From: an uncultured Clostridia bacterium
GTDB lineage: Bacteria; Bacillota; Clostridia; Christensenellales; UBA1242
Direction of reading: 5' to 3'
Length of the DNA stretch: 42,228 bases
NCBI GenBank assembly: GCA_930990515.1
Contig: CAKNPS010000007.1
Coordinates: forward strand, 1 to 42,228
Made by a program: the position numbers and the translations under genes. The notes beneath the pieces are model-generated. The model worked only from the letters and a program-made list of their open reading frames with translations. It was not told the origin of the DNA and did no database searches. The stretch's first letter is position 1, and each line of letters opens with the position of its first letter. Shown piece by piece: positions 1-7,142 of this stretch.

Positions 1-129
1 TTCTTTTATTGTCGTGGTTTCAGAAAATCGAAACATATTTTTCATTTCACCTGGTTTTAAACCGTTATCTTGACAAAATTTCAGATAACTTTCCCAATTT
101 TTGTCCTGTGCTAATTCTATATTTTTCAT
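1..129 (-). CDS. Partial unknown protein, N-terminal 43 residues
   Basis: An open frame runs off the left edge of the window. It starts at ATG 129-127 behind a good GGAGG ribosome binding site. The visible protein begins MKNIELAQDKNWESYLKF and is hydrophilic; I do not recognise it. It is transcribed divergently from the XRE repressor at 302, with a well-formed promoter (-35 at 195-200, -10 at 172-177) and a palindrome just downstream of that promoter. This is the usual layout of a repressor-controlled early gene of an integrative element or prophage, so it is probably the first gene of the element's regulated operon. That role is inferred from position only. Confidence 0.6.
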   Translation of the reverse strand, partial: MKNIELAQDKNWESYLKFCQDNGLKPGEMKNMFRFSETTTIKE

Positions 130-144
130 AAAAACCTCCATAAA

Positions 145-200
145 TATCAAATTTCTTGATAATTCACTTTAATTTTAATCCAGAAATTTGAAAAAGTCAA
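145..200 (-). promoter_or_regulatory. Promoter and operator-like palindrome of the leftward element gene
   Basis: On the minus strand TTGACT (195-200) and TAAAAT (172-177) are separated by 17 bases. Downstream of the -10, TATCAA (145-150) and TTGATA (156-161) form an inverted repeat with a 5-base spacer, a size that fits a dimeric XRE repressor. It would sit near the transcription start of the leftward gene, so binding would block it. On the other side, the sequence TTTACTAATTTTTTT occurs twice in tandem (about 206-240). Confidence 0.55.
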
Positions 201-301
201 TTAAATTTACTAATTTTTTTGATTATTTACTAATTTTTTTTATAAATCTTCCATTTTTTATCAAAATTTATTATTATACAAATACAAAGGGGAGGTTTTA
301 T

Positions 302-655
302 ATGAATTTGAAAAATTTAAGAATGCAAAATAATTTATCACAGCAACAATTAGCAAAAACATTGGGCATAAAACAAAATACATTATCAAATTATGAAAAT
401 GGCATTACTCAACCAGATTTAAATTTGATAATTAAAATTTCAGATTTCTTTGGTTGTTCTATTGACTATCTATTAGGACATCAAACCAAAAATACAGTGT
501 ATTTAGACTCACTTACAGAAAATCAAAAAGAGGCAATTTCTCTTATCAAAACTTTAAGTGACCGGGAGACTGCTAAGGTTATCGGTTATATTGAAAGAAT
601 TAAGGAAACACCACTCGAAGATATTATCTTAAAACACCTGGAATCTGAGGAATAG
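302..655 (+). CDS. XRE-family transcriptional repressor
   Basis: A 117-residue protein with an N-terminal helix-turn-helix of the HTH_3/XRE (Cro/CI) type: residues about 3-58 contain LSQQQLAKTLGIKQNTLSNYE followed by the typical third and fourth helices ending in SIDYLLG. The C-terminal half is short and helical, probably for dimerisation, with no peptidase (LexA-like) domain. The frame is open upstream to 188, but ATG 302 is chosen because GGGGAGG lies just upstream at about 290-296. It is divergent from the truncated gene at 1-129 and lies upstream of the integrase, the standard position of the immunity or maintenance repressor of a prophage or conjugative element. Family assignment is secure; the target operator at 145-161 is an inference. 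Confidence 0.88.
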   Translation: MNLKNLRMQNNLSQQQLAKTLGIKQNTLSNYENGITQPDLNLIIKISDFFGCSIDYLLGHQTKNTVYLDSLTENQKEAISLIKTLSDRETAKVIGYIERIKETPLEDIILKHLESEE

Positions 656-702
656 TGAATTTTAGACTGGAAACAGTTTGAAATATTTAAAAGGAGGTTA
701 AT

Positions 703-919
703 ATGTTGGAAACAATAAAAAAATTTGGAAAAGGAGGAAGAACACTCAAATAAAAATATAGAACTGGCAAAACAGTTCATAAAGTCAGAAGAAAATTGGA
801 GTCGACTTCGAAACAAACTTATAGGCTTTTTCGAAGCAGATAAAGATTTTTACGACTTAAAGAGAGAAAATCTTGTTGTTATCAATGGTGCAAATCGAAC
901 TCTTGAAAAGGAGGACGAT
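703..919 (+). pseudogene. Broken or frameshifted small reading frame before the integrase
   Basis: A strong AAAGGAGG site precedes ATG 703, but that frame stops after 16 codons at 753. The adjacent frame is open from 725 through to the integrase and reads like real protein (SNKNIELAKQFIKSEENWSRL). The two frames meet at a run of seven A residues (717-723). With six A residues one continuous frame from ATG 703 would result. This is either a frameshift mutation, an indel, or phase-variable control in a homopolymer. Whether the product would be an N-terminal extension of the integrase or a separate small protein cannot be decided here. Confidence 0.4.
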
Positions 920-1894
920 TTGAAAAATGTAAGACATAGAAAAGATGGTAGATGGGAATATCGAAAAACTATCAATGGCAAAAAAATAGATATTGTCAAA
1001 AGAACAAAAACTGAATTAATTAAAGCCGTGCAAGAATTTAAAAAGAATTCTCTATCTAAGATTAAAGAGGAACAAAAACGCAGTAATTTCAAGAACTATG
1101 CGAAAAATTGGTTTGAAACTTATAAAAAACCTAATATAAAATCAACGAGTGCAGAGGTTTATGAAAATATCATAAATAATCACTTAAAAGATTTATATAA
1201 TTTTGATTTAAAAGACATTCACCTTGAAGATTTACAAAAAGTTTTGAACAATGAAAGTGGAAGAATGAAAGAATTGACATATCTGACAATAAAACAAATT
1301 TTTAAGCAAGCATACTTTGAAGATTTGATTCCAAAAGATATTTCTCAATTTCTTTCAAAAGGCAAAATTGAAAGAGCGGAAAGAAAAAATTTATTATATG
1401 CTGAGCAGGAAAAACTTTGGAATAGTCTTGAAAACAAGAGATTACATTTGTTAATTAGATTTTATTTGTTAACTGGTTGCCGAAGAGAAGAGGCAAGAAT
1501 AACACAAAAAGATTTGTATTGTGAAGAAAATGGTTATTATGTTTACATAAATGGCACTAAAACTGAAAAATCTAAGAGATATGTAAAAATTTCTAAAAGA
1601 CTATATGACGAACTTATGGCAATTGATGGTCAAATTTTTTATGCTGATTATAAATCAGTTGAAAAGAAGTTTCGAAAGTTTGTTAAAAGTTTAGGATTAC
1701 AAATTACAATTCACCAATTAAGACATACATTTGCGACCAATTTGTATATACTTGGAGTTCCTGATAAAAAAAGACAGTTATATTTAGGACATTCATCAGT
1801 TGTTATGACTAATGATGTATACACACATAATGATCCAACCTTAACTGCAAAAAAAATAAAAATGCTTTATGGTGAGTGGTTACCTGAATTCTAA
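920..1894 (+). CDS. int: Tyrosine-family site-specific integrase
   Basis: It catalyses integration and excision of the mobile element. From TTG 920 the protein has 324 residues: an N-terminal arm-type DNA-binding segment (VRHRKDGRWEYRKTINGKK), a SAM-like core-binding domain, and a catalytic domain with the R-H-R-H-Y set visible as TGCRREEA, HQLRHTFAT, LGHSS and VYTH. TTG 920 is chosen because AAAGGAGG lies 5 bases upstream and because the family normally begins at this arm domain. The frame is open back to TTG 725, so a longer form is possible. The gene points at the 3' end of tRNA-Lys 120 bases away, the classic arrangement for an element integrated in a tRNA gene. The opposite boundary is outside the window. 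Confidence 0.9.
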   Translation: MKNVRHRKDGRWEYRKTINGKKIDIVKRTKTELIKAVQEFKKNSLSKIKEEQKRSNFKNYAKNWFETYKKPNIKSTSAEVYENIINNHLKDLYNFDLKDIHLEDLQKVLNNESGRMKELTYLTIKQIFKQAYFEDLIPKDISQFLSKGKIERAERKNLLYAEQEKLWNSLENKRLHLLIRFYLLTGCRREEARITQKDLYCEENGYYVYINGTKTEKSKRYVKISKRLYDELMAIDGQIFYADYKSVEKKFRKFVKSLGLQITIHQLRHTFATNLYILGVPDKKRQLYLGHSSVVMTNDVYTHNDPTLTAKKIKMLYGEWLPEF

Positions 1895-1903
1895 TAAATT
1901 TAC

Positions 1904-1924
1904 TTTGCCCCACATTTTGCCCCA
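1904..1924. repeat. Direct repeat TTTGCCCCA, possible integrase arm site
   Basis: TTTGCCCCA occurs at 1904-1912 and again at 1916-1924, a 12-base period, directly after the integrase stop codon and before tRNA-Lys. Short GC-rich direct repeats beside int are typical of integrase arm-binding sites. The function is inferred from position. Confidence 0.4.
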
Positions 1925-1952
1925 ATAAATTCACCAAAAATATAACATTAAA

Positions 1953-1983
1953 AAAAGTGAAATCAATATTTAGATTTCACTTT
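1953..1983 (-). terminator. Terminator of the tRNA operon (possibly bidirectional)
   Basis: An 11-base perfect stem (AAAGTGAAATC, 1954-1964, with 1973-1983) has an 8-base loop. Read on the minus strand it is followed by seven T residues, so it is a good terminator for the leftward tRNA operon. On the plus strand the tail is weaker but could end int. A second 16-base palindrome, ACACAATATATTGTGT, lies at 1993-2008 between it and tRNA-Lys. Confidence 0.7.
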
Positions 1984-2012
1984 AAATTTTAGACACAATA
2001 TATTGTGTTTTT

Positions 2013-2088
2013 TGGTGGCCTGCCCGGGGCTCGAACCCGGGACCCCAAGATTAAAAGTCTTGTGCTCTACCAACTGAGCTAGCAGACC
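2013..2088 (-). tRNA. tRNA-Lys(TTT)
   Basis: Cloverleaf on the minus strand with acceptor GGTCTGC/GCAGGCC, discriminator A and encoded CCA. The anticodon loop CTTTTAA reads TTT. It is the last gene of the six-tRNA operon, and its 3' end faces the integrase, so it is the probable attachment-site gene of the element at 1-1924. Confidence 0.95.
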
Positions 2089-2175
2089 ATATTTAATTTT
2101 AAACAAACAACAATATACATCATTTTTCTTGAAAAGTCAAGATATTTTAAGAAAAACATCTAAAAGTTGTTTGGT

Positions 2176-2250
2176 TGGCAGGGGTGGCAGGATTCGAACC
2201 TACGCATGCAAGAGTCAAAGTCTTGTGCCTTACCGCTTGGCTACACCCCT
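2176..2250 (-). tRNA. tRNA-Gln(TTG)
   Basis: Cloverleaf on the minus strand with acceptor AGGGGTG/CACCCCT, discriminator G and encoded CCA. The anticodon loop CTTTGAC reads TTG. It is closely similar to the neighbouring tRNA-Gln(CTG), which suggests duplication. A glutaminyl-tRNA synthetase gene lies at 38220. Confidence 0.95.
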
Positions 2251-2269
2251 TTAAGTATTCCAGCACAAA

Positions 2270-2345
2270 TGGCTGGGGTGGTAGGATTCGAACCTACGCA
2301 ATGTTGGAGTCAGAGTCCAATGCCTTACCGCTTGGCGACACCCCA
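2270..2345 (-). tRNA. tRNA-Gln(CTG)
   Basis: Cloverleaf on the minus strand with acceptor TGGGGTG/CACCCCA, discriminator G and encoded CCA. The loop CTCTGAC reads CTG. A dedicated CTG isoacceptor is less common in AT-rich Bacillota, where the TTG tRNA usually suffices. Confidence 0.95.
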
Positions 2346-2363
2346 TCGCACCAAAAGAATAAA

Positions 2364-2440
2364 TGGGGTGATCGAAGGGGATCGAACCCTTGACCTCCAG
2401 AGCCACAATCTGGCGTTCTCCCAACTGAACTACGACCACC
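2364..2440 (-). tRNA. tRNA-His(GTG)
   Basis: Cloverleaf on the minus strand with anticodon loop TTGTGGC (GTG). The extra 5' G (position 2440) pairs with discriminator C (2367), the identity pair of tRNA-His. CCA is encoded at 2364-2366. Confidence 0.95.
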
Positions 2441-2444
2441 ATGT

Positions 2445-2521
<77 letters not shown>

Positions 2522-2524
2522 AAG

Positions 2525-2598
2525 TGGAGCAGGTGAAGGGAATCGGACCCTCGCAACCAGCTTGGAAGGCTAGTGTTCTACCACTGAACTACACCTGC
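2525..2598 (-). tRNA. tRNA-Gly(TCC)
   Basis: Cloverleaf on the minus strand with acceptor GCAGGTG/CACCTGC, discriminator T and encoded CCA. The loop CTTCCAA reads TCC. It is the first gene of the six-tRNA operon; the gap to tRNA-Arg is only 3 bases. Confidence 0.95.
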
Positions 2599-2611
2599 AC
2601 ATTGCCGTATT

Positions 2612-2640
2612 AGTTTAACACGACGAAAATAAAAAGTCAA
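2612..2640 (-). promoter_or_regulatory. Promoter of the six-tRNA operon
   Basis: On the minus strand TTGACT (2635-2640) and TAAACT (2612-2617) are spaced by 17 bases, with the start about 8 bases before tRNA-Gly. No other promoter is evident inside the cluster. Confidence 0.75.
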
Positions 2641-2707
2641 GAAAAATGTAAAAATTTTTCAAAAAGTGCATAAAATTATTAACATATTAAATATTATGAA
2701 GTTTTTT

Positions 2708-3541
2708 CTATTTTTCTCTTGTATCATTTATTGTTAATAAATCTCTGTTATGTAAATTATAAAAAATTTGGTGTGCAGTTTCTAAAGCCGTATAATCAAT
2801 AAAAGTTTTTTTACATAATTGAGTGTGTTTTGTTCCAAGAATAGACATAACCATATCGGCATAATTATAAGCATAAACTTCATCATTTTTATGATGAACA
2901 TAATCATAGTAAATAAGTTCTTCCACATTTTCTGAAATATCAGGTTCTAAAATGATTGTGTTATTACACTTGTCAAGCATATTTAAAATACCAGCGAATT
3001 GTGGTTTATCATCTAGAAATTCTTTTAAAAACATACTTGTTGCTTCGGATTTTAATTGATAATATTTTGAATCTAAAAATTGTTTTCTTAATTCGCGAAT
3101 TTCTGAGTAAGCATTTAATCTTATTTTTTCTAGTAAATTAAATGGAGTAAATATCAAGCCCTGATCTATGCATTTTACGGAGCCATCTCTCATCCAAAGA
3201 AGTGGAAACGCGTATGTTCCCAAAGGCCAGTTTTTTTGGCATAATTTTTCGATTCGTTTTTCCAAATCATTTAACATTTTTTTATTTATACTATATTGTT
3301 CAAACATATAAATCAATTTTATATATTTGTCATTTCTACCAAATTTTTCCACAAAATTGACATAAAACGAAAGTTTATCAAATTTAAACCCGTCTTTCAA
3401 GCAAATCAAAGCAGCATTAAACTGCCCATTTTCTGCAAGTTCCACAAGTTTCATTTGATTTTTGCGGTTTGGTCTTAAATAATAACGACTTACCACTGTC
3501 AAAAAATCTCTATCAATATCTTGAAAATTTTCTTCTAACAT
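2708..3541 (-). CDS. Unknown protein, 277 residues
   Basis: A hydrophilic, mostly helical-looking soluble protein with no signal peptide or membrane segment. I do not recognise its family. ATG 3541 is preferred; a GTG two codons upstream is possible, but GGGTGG would lie between them. It has its own promoter and sits alone between the tRNA operon and tRNA-Leu(TAG), on the opposite strand from the latter. Codon use matches the neighbours, so it looks like a resident chromosomal gene. No catalytic motif is apparent. Confidence 0.75.
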   Translation of the reverse strand: MLEENFQDIDRDFLTVVSRYYLRPNRKNQMKLVELAENGQFNAALICLKDGFKFDKLSFYVNFVEKFGRNDKYIKLIYMFEQYSINKKMLNDLEKRIEKLCQKNWPLGTYAFPLLWMRDGSVKCIDQGLIFTPFNLLEKIRLNAYSEIRELRKQFLDSKYYQLKSEATSMFLKEFLDDKPQFAGILNMLDKCNNTIILEPDISENVEELIYYDYVHHKNDEVYAYNYADMVMSILGTKHTQLCKKTFIDYTALETAHQIFYNLHNRDLLTINDTREK

Positions 3542-3561
3542 AACCACCCTACTTTAGTTTC

Positions 3562-3590
3562 ATTTTAGCATAATAAAAATCATTATTCAA
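3562..3590 (-). promoter_or_regulatory. Promoter of the 277-residue unknown gene
   Basis: On the minus strand TTGAAT (3585-3590) and TAAAAT (3562-3567) have 17-base spacing, about 20 bases before the start codon. Confidence 0.6.
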
Positions 3591-3671
3591 TAGGTATTTT
3601 AAAAATTTTCAAAATAAAAATTAGATAACAATGAAACAAATAATGAATTTAAAATAAGATTTTAAAATAAC

Positions 3672-3700
3672 TTGCAAAGAAAACTCAAATATGATATACT
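3672..3700 (+). promoter_or_regulatory. Promoter of tRNA-Leu(TAG)
   Basis: TTGCAA (3672-3677) and TATACT (3695-3700) have 17-base spacing; the -10 hexamer ends 13 bases before the tRNA. Confidence 0.75.
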
Positions 3701-3713
3701 AAACACTAGTTAT

Positions 3714-3796
<83 letters not shown>

Positions 3797-4179
3797 GAGA
3801 AAAAACTGCGCTTTTAATTCATTTTGAAAACAAGTTTCAAAATTTCATTTGATGCTTGTTTTTTCTCTATATGAAACAAATCGCATTTCATTGGCGATTG
3901 TGTTGCAACGGTATCTTTCGAAGAATGTTGTTCCAAGTATAGTATCAGCCACAGGCTGCTGCGCTTTTGCTCGTTTTCAAAACAAGTTTGAAAAGCATCG
4001 CCTTTTCGCTTGTTTTTTCTCTATATGCAACAAATCGCATTTCATTGGCGATTGTGTTGCAACGGTATCTTTCGAAGAATGTTGTTCCAAGTATAGTATC
4101 AGCCACAGGCTGCTGCGCTTTTGCTCGTTTTCAAAACAAGTTTGAAAAGCATCGCCTTTTCGCTTGTTTTTTCTCTTCA
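3797..4179 (+). repeat. Structured tandem repeat following tRNA-Leu(TAG)
   Basis: About two and a half units of a 154-base repeat (landmark ATATG at 3871 and 4025) begin at the base after the tRNA CCA. Each unit holds a long hairpin closed by GAGAAAAAAC and GTTTTTTCTC (first copy 3797-3806 with 3858-3867) around a TTTTGAAA/TTTCAAAA stem. A second hairpin is TGCAACA-AATCGC with GCGATT-G-TGTTGCA, and a small one is CAGCC-ACA-GGCTG. The first hairpin, with its six T residues, would serve as the tRNA terminator. The first unit is diverged and the others are nearly identical. The same unit occurs inverted at 13262-13843 after the other tRNA-Leu. Reading frames through it are chance products of the repeat. 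Confidence 0.85.
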
Positions 4180-4482
4180 GTTATATTTATAATTTTTGTT
4201 AGCATTTGCAACAATATTTGCATCGTCAATGGCTTTAATCCAAACTATTCTTATGTATCTTCTTGTCCGTTGCCTATTGGAGATATTACGAATATTGGAG
4301 TTTTGAGAATTGGAAATTTCACATTCCCAGTTGTTTATTTAATTGTTCTGACCTTATTTTATAATCTTATTTTCGTTGTCGGACTTTTGATTTATCGTCT
4401 AATATTAAAAATTAATAAAACGATTAAACGAAGAAAAATGGATGTTGTGGATAGAATGCTGGAAATCATTAAAGATAATTAA
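4174..4482 (+). pseudogene. Remnant of a small membrane-protein gene, N-terminus lost
   Basis: From the end of the repeat an in-frame stretch of about 100 codons has normal local codon use and ends in a proper stop with a terminator. It contains one clear hydrophobic segment (FPVVYLIVLTLFYNLIFVVG and following) then a basic tail (LKINKTIKRRK). No ATG with a ribosome binding site exists before codon about 88; upstream the frame enters the repeat. The simplest reading is that the repeat array replaced or separated the start of the gene. The original function is unknown. Confidence 0.5.
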
Positions 4483-4503
4483 CAGGCGTTGCCTGTTTTT
4501 ATT
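4481..4503 (+). terminator. Terminator after the membrane-protein remnant
   Basis: AACAGGC-GTT-GCCTGTT hairpin followed by a T-rich tail; it overlaps the stop codon of the preceding remnant. Confidence 0.75.
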
Positions 4504-4523
4504 TTTTATATAATTGAGTGAAA

Positions 4524-4604
4524 ATGGAAAACTATAAAAATAATATTCGACATTTTGCGAAGGAAATCGGCAAAAAGTTTGTTCTTATTGATGCACGTTT
4601 GTAA
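4524..4604 (+). CDS. Possible 26-residue peptide or gene remnant
   Basis: An ATG frame encodes MENYKNNIRHFAKEIGKKFV followed by LIDARL and a stop. There is no convincing ribosome binding site. The sequence reads more like protein than noise, so it may be the remnant of a gene. It lies between a terminator and the next gene. Low confidence. Confidence 0.2.
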   Translation: MENYKNNIRHFAKEIGKKFVLIDARL

Positions 4605-4642
4605 TAAAATAGTGCTACAACCAAAAAATAAAAGGAGTTTTT

Positions 4643-4975
4643 ATGCCATATATTGTTACTGAACCAGTCAAAATTGAAGGGACAAAATTAGGTTATGCAT
4701 TATTTCCATATCAATTTTCTTTTGCGGATATTAAAAGAGAAAGCGATAATCATTTGATGCGACTTTATATCTACGAACTTAAAGATAGTAAATTTATTGA
4801 AGTTGAAAAAACATTATTTCAAAAAGATTTTTCTATCAGTATGCAAAGTGCTCACATCGTGGAAGAAACTTTGAAAGATTTTATTGTGAAAAATCAAGAT
4901 TATGTTCAAAATGTAAATGTCCTTGAAAACTTTTTTAATCCTATAAAACCGAATAAAAACTATATTAAAGACTAA
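4643..4975 (+). CDS. Unknown small protein, 110 residues
   Basis: It begins MPYIVTEPVKIEGTKLGYAL behind AAAAGGAG 6-7 bases upstream, so the start is secure. The protein is soluble, mixed alpha/beta in appearance, acidic to neutral, with no cysteines and no recognisable motif. It sits alone between the gene remnant and comEC on the same strand, separated from comEC by 55 bases. I do not recognise the family. Confidence 0.75.
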   Translation: MPYIVTEPVKIEGTKLGYALFPYQFSFADIKRESDNHLMRLYIYELKDSKFIEVEKTLFQKDFSISMQSAHIVEETLKDFIVKNQDYVQNVNVLENFFNPIKPNKNYIKD

Positions 4976-5030
4976 ATTTCTTTTTTTCTTGCTTTAAATT
5001 GTTTTTTATGATATTATTTTATAGAAAAAT

Positions 5031-7142
5031 ATGGAAGCAAAGAAAAAAAATTTACATAATAGACCGATTTTTTACTCGTTTTTGGCATTAATTCTTGGCA
5101 TTACAATGACAAGGTTTGTTTTTAATCTTAATGTGACTTATCTTGTTCTCATTTCAGTTGTTTTATTGGGACTTTTAGGAACACTTATCTATTTTAAAAA
5201 TTTTTATTTTATTTTGATTTTCCTTTCAGTTATTCTTCTTGGTGTTTGTCTTTTTTTCATTGGAACAAAAGTTTTTGAAGGGAATAATTATGAAGGAGTG
5301 CAAGTTGTTGAAGCGCGAATTTCTGATGATATTGAAAATAGTTCTGGAAGTTCGCGTTATAAACTTGTTGATGTAAAAATTAATGGCAAAAGCGAAAGTA
5401 ATGTTTATGCCACAATTTATGGATATGGCGAGAATTTCCAAGTGGGAGATGTTATCACATTTGAAAGTGAAATTGGAAAGAATAATCTTTTTAGTCTTGG
5501 TAATTTTAATCTTTCTTACTATCGAGATAATGCTCCGTATTATGTCAATGTTAACGCAAGTGATGTTAGTATTATTGGGAACAGCATAAAACTTGACGAG
5601 CGTTTTAGGCTGAAAGTTAAAGATTTGTTGTTTGACAAAATGGGTGTCGATAATGGGGCAACTGCTTACGCCGTTTTGTTTGGAAACACAAACGACATAA
5701 GTGATGAAATCTATGATACATATCAAAATTCTGGAATTTTACATTTGCTTGCTGTTAGTGGTTTGAATGTCACATTTTTAATTGCTCTTTTAGGTTTTAT
5801 CTTAAAACTATTTAAAGTCAACAGGTGGACAAATTTTCTTGTTTGTTTCTTTGTTCTTTTCGTTTACATATATCTTTGCGGATTTGCTCCGTCAATTGTC
5901 AGAGCGGGCATTATGGGAATCATTTTCTTGGCCTCTTCATTATCAGGAAAATGTTATGACGGACTGAACACCCTTGGACTTGCTGGGATTTTGACGCTTC
6001 TATTTTCTCCACTTTCAGCACTTGACAACGGCTTTTTAATGAGTTATTTTTGCGTTTTAGGAATTTTTACAATTCACCCAGTGCTTACAAAAGCATTTAG
6101 AAAATTTATGCCTAAATTTGTGGCCGATTCTTTTTCAATTTCAATTAGTTCTCAAATTATGATTTTGCCTTTTATGGCAAGTTTTTACACAAATTTAAAT
6201 TTACTTTCGTTTTTCCTAAATTTGATTGTTGTTCCACTTTTTGGAGTTATATATCCTGTTCTTTTTGTGGCGGCGATTTTGTCAGTTTGTCTACCATTTC
6301 TTGATTTTATTTTGGTTTTGTGTGGATATGGACTTTCGCTGGTGCTTATTTGTGCAAACTTCTTTGCTGGCACAAACTTGGTGGTTGCGTTAAAGCCGTT
6401 TAATGCGCTTGTGTCATGTTTTATGTTTGCTCTTATCTTTTCGTGCAGTCAGTATGTGATGATTAAGTGGAAAAATAAATTGGTTTTAGTAAATTTATTT
6501 GCCACATTAATGCTTTCGACATCACTCATTTATTCGTTTGTACCAATTGCAACTAAACCATCAATTTTATATTCTTATTATTTTGATAATGATTTGGTTA
6601 TATTTACCGATAGTCAAAACACTTCAATCGTGGTTGATGGATATTCTTTTAGCAACATAAACAACGGATTAAATGTCGTAAATGGAAATAGAGTTGTGGG
6701 GCATATTGCTTTAAATAATTCTTTAAGACAAACTTCTATGGAAAGGCTGGATAGCGATTACTACTTTTATACTGATAATCTCACGGCTTTTGAGGGTTGC
6801 GAAGTGTTAAACTCTGGTTTTGAATATACTTTAGGCGGTTTTAAAATTCAAAGAGTGGACTACCTTTCCGAACTTATCGGTGCGCAAGTGGAGTTTGACA
6901 ATTATTCTTGTTTTGTTTTAAATGAAAATTGCTCTTATAATAGAGATGTCGCAAATTATATTGATAGTCAAAACTACAATTTTGTAATCTTAGGTGACAT
7001 TGAGAATACACTCGCCAATTTTACCGAAGAAGAAGTTTTGACATATTCAAAAATAGATAATTCTGACCATAACTATGCTGATGGTGGCAGTATGCTTTTT
7101 CATTTGAAAGATAATAATTTTAGTTTAAGGAGGGTTGATTAA
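5031..7142 (+). CDS. comEC: ComEC/Rec2-type DNA uptake channel
   Basis: A polytopic membrane protein of 703 residues, the inner-membrane channel family that passes single-stranded DNA in natural transformation. Several N-terminal membrane helices (about 12-80) are followed by an extracellular beta-rich DUF4131-type region (about 85-190). The Competence domain follows (about 205-490) with the signature HLLAVSGLNV at 238-247 and SIVRAG at 288-293. The C-terminal 190 residues occupy the place of the metallo-beta-lactamase-like domain but show no HxHxDH motif, so a nuclease activity there is unlikely. It overlaps holA by one base (TAATG), the conserved comEC-holA pair of Bacillota. No clear ribosome binding site precedes ATG 5031. 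No other competence gene is visible in the window. Confidence 0.93.
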   Translation: MEAKKKNLHNRPIFYSFLALILGITMTRFVFNLNVTYLVLISVVLLGLLGTLIYFKNFYFILIFLSVILLGVCLFFIGTKVFEGNNYEGVQVVEARISDDIENSSGSSRYKLVDVKINGKSESNVYATIYGYGENFQVGDVITFESEIGKNNLFSLGNFNLSYYRDNAPYYVNVNASDVSIIGNSIKLDERFRLKVKDLLFDKMGVDNGATAYAVLFGNTNDISDEIYDTYQNSGILHLLAVSGLNVTFLIALLGFILKLFKVNRWTNFLVCFFVLFVYIYLCGFAPSIVRAGIMGIIFLASSLSGKCYDGLNTLGLAGILTLLFSPLSALDNGFLMSYFCVLGIFTIHPVLTKAFRKFMPKFVADSFSISISSQIMILPFMASFYTNLNLLSFFLNLIVVPLFGVIYPVLFVAAILSVCLPFLDFILVLCGYGLSLVLICANFFAGTNLVVALKPFNALVSCFMFALIFSCSQYVMIKWKNKLVLVNLFATLMLSTSLIYSFVPIATKPSILYSYYFDNDLVIFTDSQNTSIVVDGYSFSNINNGLNVVNGNRVVGHIALNNSLRQTSMERLDSDYYFYTDNLTAFEGCEVLNSGFEYTLGGFKIQRVDYLSELIGAQVEFDNYSCFVLNENCSYNRDVANYIDSQNYNFVILGDIENTLANFTEEEVLTYSKIDNSDHNYADGGSMLFHLKDNNFSLRRVD

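Noticed and set aside
1-800. Shared N-terminal motif (KNIELA...NW..L) between the truncated gene at 1-129 and the segment upstream of int
   Set aside because: The resemblance is limited to a few residues and could be chance; too short to call a family.
3849-4145. Open frames through the tandem repeat, and the matching ones at 13249-13649
   Set aside because: The near-identical peptides come from the repeated DNA; no ribosome binding sites, and the structure of the repeat explains the conservation.
3797-4179. CRISPR array
   Set aside because: Units are 154 bases, nearly identical over their full length, with no short repeat and unique spacer pattern, and no cas genes nearby.
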